Positions 57,715 to 64,000 of a DNA stretch of 64,000 bases are shown here, one piece after another. The number at the start of each line of letters is the position of its first letter. Position 1 is the first letter of the stretch. The stretch is from Hygrocybe punicea (lineage: Eukaryota > Basidiomycota > Agaricomycetes > Agaricales > Hygrophoraceae), in NCBI GenBank assembly GCA_963556145.1, contig OY744468.1:1488001-1552000 (forward strand), read 5' to 3'. The position numbers and the translations under genes were made by a program. The notes beneath the pieces were generated by a model, which saw nothing but the letters and a program-made list of their open reading frames with translations, made no database searches and had not been told where the DNA came from.

Positions 57715-59102
57715 TTACTCCCTTCTCCTTTCGTCGAGTTTCATATCAATCATGTCGAGTTGGCCGAAGATATGGGCTTGGTTCACGTGTAGTCGGTTCA
57801 GCTCCTTCGTCCAATGGGTTAGCTTTGTGTGGACCTCCGCGACGTATTCAGAGAGGCCGTCTGCGATCGTCGATATCTCCCTCTGCGTTTCTGTCACCAT
57901 CTTGCGCACTGCCCAGATGTGGTCGTTGATTCCGGCTCCAATCCGTGGGTGCTTGAATGGATTCCCTCGCCTCCCATTGTCCTGCTCCGATTCCGTATCC
58001 GGTTCGACGTCGGTTAGCATCCATTTACTCGTCGATGCCTCTCCGGCCCATAGCTTGGGCTTCTTCACCGGCTTCGAAATCCTCTTTGCGACGATCTTTC
58101 TCTTTGGACTTCCCACCTTCGCCTTCCCTTTCCGTTCCGCTTTCCCAGTTCCGGTGGCTGGTCCCTTCGTCGATAACCCGCAGCGTCGTTTAAGCCTTTT
58201 GCATCGATCACACGCGTACCCCTCGATTCTGCAACAAACCACGTTGGCGGTCACACATGCATCACATTGTCGGATCTGGAACGACTGCATGTACTATGGA
58301 TTAGTTAGGCACAACGAATATACAAGTCTGTGAGATATTACTTACCCCCGGAAGCTTTCCCTTCAGACCCATGTCCCTGTTCCCGCTTGTGTTCGAAAAG
58401 TCGTCCCTGCTATTGTACTCTCCACGAACGGTCTCGTTGTCTCGGTTGACCTTTTTGTTTTTGATTGCATTAAGCGCTTGGAGTTTCTTGTATTTTCGTA
58501 GTTGTTGGTCAGACCAGGTGTCCTCCTCATCCTCACTTACGTGATTGCTGCTTTGTGTGGTCTCCTCCCGGTCCCTTTCCGTGGCTGCTTCAGCCTCCCT
58601 TTTCGCTGCCTCTGCCGCCTTCGCCCTTTCTGCCTCCTTGATTCGCTTCTCTGCCTCCTCGACCCGTTGTCTCCTTGCTTCCTCCTCCTTTTCCTCCTGC
58701 AACCGTGACACTTCCTCGGCTTCCCGACGCACCATCTCTTTCCATCCCCGTTTGTATTCCTCCCAGCTCCGTAACCATTCCTTGACCTCCACCACCATCT
58801 CTCCGCCCATCGAGAAGTCCCTCAGTTCCGTCACATCAATTCCATTGTCCCAGATTTCCGTCAATATTCCCCTGTAGTTCCGCTGCCGGGTATTGTTAGT
58901 TTGTGCTGTTTACAAGAACGGGATCTCTTACCATGTCCCGTCGTCGTCTCACCACCCATTGCCATGCTTCGTTCTCGAATCCATCACGTACAATATCGAT
59001 TCCGGCCACGTCGACTTCTAGTAACTCGGCTACAGTGCTCTCGAAGTCTTGCCGTGTATCCGCATCGAGAGTATTGAGGAAATTGTCGTATTCCGTCGAC
59101 AT
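57715..59102 (-). CDS. Antisense cargo gene: coiled-coil and Cys-cluster protein
   Basis: Three exons (59102-58932, 58882-58346, 58284-57715), all phase 0, give 425 residues. Exon 1: MSTEYDNFLNTLDADTRQD and a GFENEAWQWVVRRRRDM end. Exon 2: a long Glu/Arg/Ala coiled coil (about 100 residues of REAEEVSRLQEEKEEEARRQ type). Exon 3: a cysteine cluster C-x2-C-x6-C-C-x6-C-x2-C-x6-C (CDACVTANVVCC, then ACDRCKRLKRRC), similar to Zn2Cys6 modules, followed by a basic stretch and another helix. It lies within the LTR retrotransposon on the opposite strand, upstream of the 3' LTR. Similar orphan proteins are common in mushroom genomes; role unknown. Confidence 0.7.
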
Positions 59103-59439
59103 CTGGTGTTGGTGTTGGTGTTTGTTGGGTTTAATGGGCTTGTTGAGGTTGCTGTCGAGATTATTGAAGTTGCGTTGAAAAGTTTTCTTGTTTGTATTTG
59201 TTGCCCCGTCATGTGACCATTGTTCCTTTATCCAGCCGTTTTGCCCCACCCTCTTTTCGTAGCTCCGGACCACTGCTTCCCGACGCTTCGATACCCGCCG
59301 GCTTCGATCTCGTTCATGTTGTACCATCATTTCCGCCCGTTTTCGACATCGCCTCCGCTCATTTATTCCCACAACCCTGGTATCTTCGTTACTTCGTATG
59401 GATTGACCAGGGATGGTCTCTATCTGAGTCCTGACCAGA

Positions 59440-60810
59440 TGTAGAGGCTCCGGGCCGTCTGGACCTGAATCCTCTTCATATCCCACTTTGTCCCCGTCCA
59501 TTCCCATTCATGTATCATGGATTCCACCCGATTCAGGTCCTCTCCGTCGATTCCGCTCCGGATCCTGCTCCGGAATCATTCATACTCAAGATGCAGTGTT
59601 TCTAACGACCCAGAATCACTACGTATATAGTTACATATGATATATCTTCATTTCCCATTACTTAGTACATAGCACCACTCCACCATTCCTCCACTCCACT
59701 ACCCCTATCAGTTACAGCCTTCAGTTGTAGTACATAGTTACTACAGCACAGGATCACTCCCAGTAGTATAAAAGATGTACCCTTATACTACAACCATATC
59801 ATATTACATCCCATCATATTACAGGTTATCACTCCCCTTCAGTTCTATTTCTTAGTCCACTATTCGTATCACCCATATTAGTTAGGGCACAGCATGGGTA
59901 TGGGTTTACCCGCGGTTATTCCAAAACGGGTAATTCGGGTATGGGTACGGTGTTTCGGTTTGCACACCTTGTCAAAACCGTACCCGTTATCCGCGGGTGA
60001 TGTGTTTTCACGGGTCTGTCAACCCAAGCCCCAGGTAGGTTTTTTCTTTGTTATTTACTTTATTTTCACATTAATTTCTTTACTTTTGCTAAGTTCGCGT
60101 GATATTTGCTACCACAACCGTGACAAGCACAAACACAACAACAACGACAACAAGAAAACCCACGAACGACAATGACAACGACAACCACGACAACCCCGCA
60201 CGCCAAAAACGAACCACCAAAGTCGCGACGGCGACGACAACGATAGAAAGGAAAGCCGGGAGGGTGGTGTGCCCACCTACCGGCCCAGGTACGTCCCCCC
60301 AATCCAGTCCCAACGACATCGGCTAACGAGGGGAATGGACGAGGCGAGGACGAAGACGGACACAGCAACAATGGTCCCACCTCGCGAACACGCTCCGGCC
60401 GCGTCAATTGACGTGCGGACGCCCATGGAATGTGCCTGGCCCCATCCAACCTCGCGAAAACAGACGGGACGCGTCAACTGACGCGTCCCCGTTGTTCACG
60501 AGGTAGTTAGGATGGAACACGGCGGGTACCCGCAGATAACGGGTACGGGTTGTACCCGTCATCGGAGCGGGTATGGTTTCCGCGGGTATGGGTGCGGTGT
60601 CGGGAATTCTGACCCGCGGTATACCCGTGCCGTGCCTTAATATTAGTCTTTGTACTCCACTCCCTTCACTTTCCCTCTGATCTGGAACCCCAGATTCGGG
60701 TTGGATTGACTAGACACCTTAGAAAGACTTTACTCCTCTGATCTCTTTCTAGCAGATCACCCCTTCTAGTAGATTCCTATTCCGGGTCTACAACAGAACT
60801 CGCCGTCACA
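59440..60810 (+). repeat. 3' LTR, interrupted by a hAT-type element
   Basis: Identical layout to the 5' LTR, with 757 bp plus an 8-bp duplication inserted at 59883. Without them the length is 606 bp. Confidence 0.88.
59883..60639. mobile_element. hAT-type non-autonomous element in the 3' LTR (757 bp)
   Basis: Ends TAGGGCACAGCATGGGTAT and (inward from the right) TAAGGCACGGCACGGGTAT; 8-bp duplication ATATTAGT at 59875-59882 and 60640-60647. The other LTR shows the unoccupied site (50890-50897). Same family as 34405-35352 in inverse orientation, with about 190 bp fewer internal repeats. Confidence 0.95.
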
Positions 60811-61180
60811 CCAGCAGCAACGGCAGCAGCAGCAGTGGCAGTGGCAGCGCCAGCAGCAGCAATGCTGGCAATGCCAGGCAGGGACCACGGGACAAGATGC
60901 CCCATCCCTCCACATCCCTTGGGGACACTGGAGGGCTCCCCTGCACCCATCTACCTCGCAATATGCAGCGCCATATCTATTGATACGTGCCTGCCATTCG
61001 CGAGGAGAACGGAGCTCATTGGAGCCCACCTCGGTCTCAGACCGAACGCGGCGAGACCGTTCGACGCTGTCTGGGTCCAGGTTTGGCCATGTGCCAAACC
61101 AGACCTGAAGTTCAGTTCGCGGTTCCGCCAAAAAGGGTCAGAACTGGACTGAACTGAACTTCGGCAACACTACCGCTGAC

Positions 61181-61388
61181 AGCCCACTGTTTGCCGTCCC
61201 CACTTGACATCAAATCTTACGCTGCCTTGCGGCACTTCTTTCTGCCAGTGGGCTATATATCTTGGAAACGCCCCAAGGGCCTCCTAAGCCCCTTGTCTTG
61301 TTTCCGAGGTACGCCCCGCTTCTTTTGCCCACTTTCCTTACTTACCTTGTCTTGTCTCCTAGTTAGCTGCAGTGTGTATTTTCCGTAA
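61181..61388 (+). repeat. Second part of repeat A2 of the Ngaro-type element
   Basis: agcccactgtttgccgtccc ... gtattttccgtaa continues repeat A2 from 48276, matching A1 at 41450-41656. Confidence 0.85.
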
Positions 61389-61449
61389 CCAACCTCTACC
61401 CACCCGTTTCCTTTTCTCTTCTTTCCTTTTTTTTTCCTTGCTAGCTCAC

Positions 61450-61573
61450 GGTTCCTCATTGTAAACACACACCAAAAAGAATCACTATGTTCCCGGACCG
61501 CGCCGCTCGTTCAGGGCGCAGTCGTGTTTCCTATTCCCTTTCTGTACATCCCAAAAGTGGCTGGTGTGATTAG
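61450..61573 (+). repeat. Repeat B2, right end of the Ngaro-type element
   Basis: ggttcctcattgtaaacacac ... aaaagtggctggtgtgattag, then unrelated sequence. Confidence 0.85.
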
Positions 61574-62615
61574 CTGAAACTTGAAGGTCTTACAACACTC
61601 AGCCGATGATGGGCAACCCTTTCCCAACCAATAGAATCCCCTAGGAAATCTGGGCCAAATTTTTTTCTCAAATGCCTTCCTTCTCTACACTTGAAGGATG
61701 TGCGGCCCAGCCCTTCACATGCACCAATGCTTCTTTGCCAGGTGAACAGAGCCCCAGGTCCACTGTATTGTCATTGTCCGAGTTGTGGTCTTCATGGTCA
61801 AAGATGACAGTGATATTCAGAAGAAGGTGGATGGCCTTGCAACTTGGCATGGGAGATCGGGTGGCTGGCCGCTTGCAATCCTCCCTCAGCTTAGTTGAAG
61901 TTTAACGGTTTTTGGACAATCCCGTGGTGGACCTGAATCCTATATTGGACCTGTTAATCTCATATATTGGATGTTGGGAAGATGTTTGATTGGTATTGCT
62001 GGGACCGTTGTCTGGTTCAATTTTGGCCATTCATCTCTTGCGGGCACCTTTACTCAAGCATTTTGCAATCTACTTCTGCTCTGGATCTCGCAGAGTAATG
62101 GAACCACTTTTTTCCATCCTTTCCGCTTCTCCTCATCTGATGGAGTTCATTTGGCACTACACGCTACATGCATAAAGTAATTTCAGGACTGCATAAATAC
62201 ATTTCAAATATATATATAAATAACTAATTTGGAGGTCTCTAAAAGATGTTTTGAAATATATAATTTCAACAATTGTAAAAAATAGATATTTTGGGTCCAA
62301 ATTATGTTTATTCAAATATTCTCTTTGGAAACTCTTAAAATAATTCATTTTTCTCCCTTTTTCTCATGTTCCAAAACTACAATGAAATTAGAAATTATTG
62401 TAGTTTACCTATTTAATATTTTTCATCCTATTTGTATCCTTTATAAATTTCAATTTCTGGTAACAATAAATTTTTTATTTGTATTCCTCTTCTGCATCCC
62501 AGAAATATCCTATAAATGTGGCAGAGAATATTATATTTGAGTACTGATTTCTGTGTACATAAATATGTAAATAAATTTTAATTTTTAGATGTTAGAAATC
62601 TAATAACCAGTACTG
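61574..62615. other. AT-rich region without recognised genes
   Basis: Short ORFs only (none over about 80 codons), with no recognisable domain. From 62180 to 62600 the DNA is over about 70 percent A+T by eye, unlike the rest of the window. Confidence 0.5.
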
Positions 62616-62620
62616 GTCAA

Positions 62621-62705
62621 GTACATGCCCAGTACATGCCCAGTACATGCCCAGTACATGCCCAGTACATGCCCAGTACATGTCCAGTATGTGCCCAGTA
62701 CCCAA
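62621..62705. repeat. 11-bp tandem repeat (AGTACATGCCC)n
   Basis: About seven and a half copies, the first ones perfect, decaying to gtatgtgcccagtaccc at the right. Confidence 0.9.
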
Positions 62706-63109
62706 CCAATACTGGTCCAATGATCCTGCAGATTTATGATCCAGTGGATAATTATCCTCAAGATCATGATCATCTAGTGTCAGTCATGAAATCTCTCTCA
62801 GCTTGTGTCCTTGCTTCTTCATTCTCTCCCTGGTGATGCTTAGCTCTCACCCAGCTTGTTGTTGTGTTTTTTTCTTGTTCTTCTACTTCCTCCTCATCCT
62901 CCTCATCCTCCTCTCCTCTATCCACCTTTTCTGGCTCTTCGTAGCAAACCACACTCATTCTCTCATTTTGTAACTCAATATGTTAAGGGAATCGTTGTAT
63001 GGCTAGCGCTGATTTTACAAGCCGTGTGAACTTATTTTTATAAGCCGTGTGAAATCTTTTGTAGCTGTGGGAAAAACAAATTGTCTTCATCCAGGACACT
63101 TAGCCTCAC

Positions 63110-63590
63110 CCCGTTTTTGACCACCCCCGGCCAGTCTACAGTCTACACCCCCCGCACCTCGTTCCTGTTGAAAATGAGCGGTCGGGGGGTGTCAGTACCT
63201 CACTCCCTGGCTGGCTGTGCAACCACCACCACCCCACCTTTTTCCAGAACCAGGACACCCCATCCCGCCCTGTTTTCAACCACCCCCGGCCAGTCTCCAC
63301 CCCCCGCACCTCGTTCCCATTGAGAACGAGCGGTTGGGGGGTGTCAATATCTCGCGTTCCAGCTTTCTGCCCAACCAGCACCACCCCCTGTTTTCATGCA
63401 CCAAATCACCCTGTCCCAGGCTGTTTTCGAGCACCCCCGCCCAGTCTCCACCCCTCATTGATGTTGAGAACGAGCAACCGGGGGGTCTCAAAGCTGTGCG
63501 TTCCAGCTTTCTGCCCAACCAGCACCACCCCACGTTTTCATCCACCAAATCACCCCGTCCCGCCCCATTTTTGACCACCCCCGGCTGGTA
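63110..63590. repeat. Minisatellite, about 150-bp unit, three copies
   Basis: The block accacccccggccagtct ... gagaacgagcgg ... ccaaccagcaccacccc recurs with starts near 63120, 63280, 63431 and 63575. The ORFs seen on both strands (about 80-124 codons) simply translate the repeat. Confidence 0.85.
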
Positions 63591-64000
63591 ACTTTAGGAA
63601 CGTTGCCATCTCTGCCCTCCAGAATGTCTTATTTTAGTTGCATATTGCAAGTGTATTCCTTCTCTTTAATCATTGAAAATAATCATCTTATTTTACTTCT
63701 CCCATCAGAATGGAAAGTTGCATCTGCCAACCAGCAGAAGTTTGTCAGAAGTGAACAGCTCCCATACTGTAAGTAACTCCCTAGCACAGCACAAGGCCTA
63801 GCACAGCACAAGGATTCATCTCCGCTTATCACAATTGTCCTGTCATTCCTCCAGTCAGCCGTGTTCCCAATGAACGACTTGTAGCCTGCCTCAACTCCAC
63901 CATCGATGAGATTTTCTCCAACTCTCACCAGGTCGCCCTCCGCCATCAGGCTCACACCATAGTTCAACAGCTTATCAGGGCTAACACAGTGACCGAGATG
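63591..64000. other. Window end, no supported gene
   Basis: A 94-codon open frame on the minus strand (63967-63683) starts MNYGVSLMAEGDLV; I do not recognise it. A 17-bp direct repeat ctagcacagcacaagg occurs twice at 63781-63812. The region is cut by the window border. Confidence 0.4.

Larger units (their letters stand above)
50455..60810 (+). mobile_element. LTR retrotransposon, Gag-like only, with nested insertions
   Basis: Two LTRs of exactly 606 bp (50455-51060, and 59440-60810 after removing the hAT element with its duplication), starting TGTAGAGGCTC and ending CGCCGTCACA. A Gag-like ORF follows the left LTR. No reverse transcriptase or protease was recognised, so it is probably non-autonomous. 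Core length without inserts is about 4.9 kb. I found no target duplication; instead both flanks contain related CAG-rich DNA with tgccaggcagggaccacggg, suggesting insertion into, or recombination between, repeats. Confidence 0.8.
48277..61172. mobile_element. 12.9-kb hAT-bounded block (hAT element loaded with later insertions)
   Basis: Left end TAGTGTTGCCGTAGTTCGGT and right end (inward) TAGTGTTGCCGAAGTTCAGT. A perfect 8-bp duplication CCGCTGAC lies at 48269-48276 and 61173-61180, and the repeat A2 of the retrotransposon is continuous across it. Subterminal DNA is built of GGTTCAG/GAACC words. After subtracting the nested hAT element (48934-50227) and the LTR retrotransposon (50455-60810), the core is about 1.25 kb without transposase. 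Confidence 0.9.
40675..61577 (+). mobile_element. Ngaro-type tyrosine-recombinase retrotransposon with nested insertions
   Basis: Repeat order is A1 - coding region - B1 - A2 - B2, the split direct repeat layout known for Ngaro/PAT-like DIRS-order elements. A1 (about 40675-41656, interrupted by a palindromic element) matches A2 (48139-48276 joined to 61181-61388). B1 (about 48018-48138) matches B2 (about 61450-61573). Coding order is Gag-like with CCHC-like knuckle, reverse transcriptase/RNase H, tyrosine recombinase. Without inserts the element would be about 5.2 kb. The 20.9-kb span is due to a TA-flanked palindrome, a small LTR element and a hAT-bounded block. All reading frames carry stops, so it is dead. 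Confidence 0.88.

Noticed and set aside
1..64000. tRNA, rRNA or other structural RNA genes
   Set aside because: I looked for T-loop motifs, clover-leaf pairing and conserved rRNA blocks and found none convincing by eye; a covariance-model scan would be needed to exclude short ones.

Overview
This is a piece of a mushroom-forming basidiomycete (Agaricomycete) genome. Its genes carry many short introns of about 45-110 nt, its housekeeping genes are fungal (Maf/ASMTL-like, HUS1, ERV41, SDHC, a BTG/Tob-domain protein, RING, BTB), and its transposons are families typical of Agaricomycetes (Plavaka, Tnp2-type CACTA-like, a Ngaro-like tyrosine-recombinase retrotransposon). One 100-N assembly gap lies at 24807-24906. 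I could not place the species.

Layout. 1-700: a small orphan ORF. 1036-3618: a 2.6-kb near-perfect palindrome ending 26 bp before the start codon of the Maf-like gene (3645-4882, +), which converges on a RING gene (5002-6290, -). 6782-20858 is an ancient tandem duplication of a two-gene unit: a multi-exon secreted-protein gene (-) divergent from a BTB gene (+). In unit 1 the secreted gene (6782-9470) looks mostly intact, but the BTB gene is decayed and split by a 6.56-kb Tnp2 transposon (10897-17455), which is itself hit by a hAT-type element. In unit 2 the BTB gene (19930-20858) is intact, but the secreted gene (18073-19378) is frame-disturbed. Then come HUS1 (+), BTG-domain gene (-), the gap, ERV41 (-), a Plavaka element with a divergent partner gene (27781-33154), an alpha-kinase-like gene (33392-36706) with a hAT-type insert in an intron, an integrase-like gene (-), a cyclin-like fragment and SDHC (39859-40630, -).

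From about 40675 to 61577 lies a nested transposon stack. A Ngaro-type retrotransposon with split direct repeats sits about 45 bp upstream of the SDHC start codon. It contains a TA-flanked palindromic element, a small LTR element and a 12.9-kb hAT-bounded block. That block holds another hAT element and an LTR retrotransposon, which in turn carries a 4.67-kb palindrome and another hAT element. Most of these insertions show exact target-site duplications that I could read. The last 2.4 kb holds only AT-rich DNA and tandem repeats.

The most striking system is the secreted-protein gene pair. Its introns are almost identical to one another (17 in gene 1, 7 in gene 2, mostly exactly 52 nt), lie in phase 0, and separate short, highly divergent exons that are nearly all multiples of three. 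The introns are far better conserved than the exons. This looks like modular exon-intron amplification or an introner-like process in a candidate effector, and on the plus strand it superficially mimics a CRISPR array.
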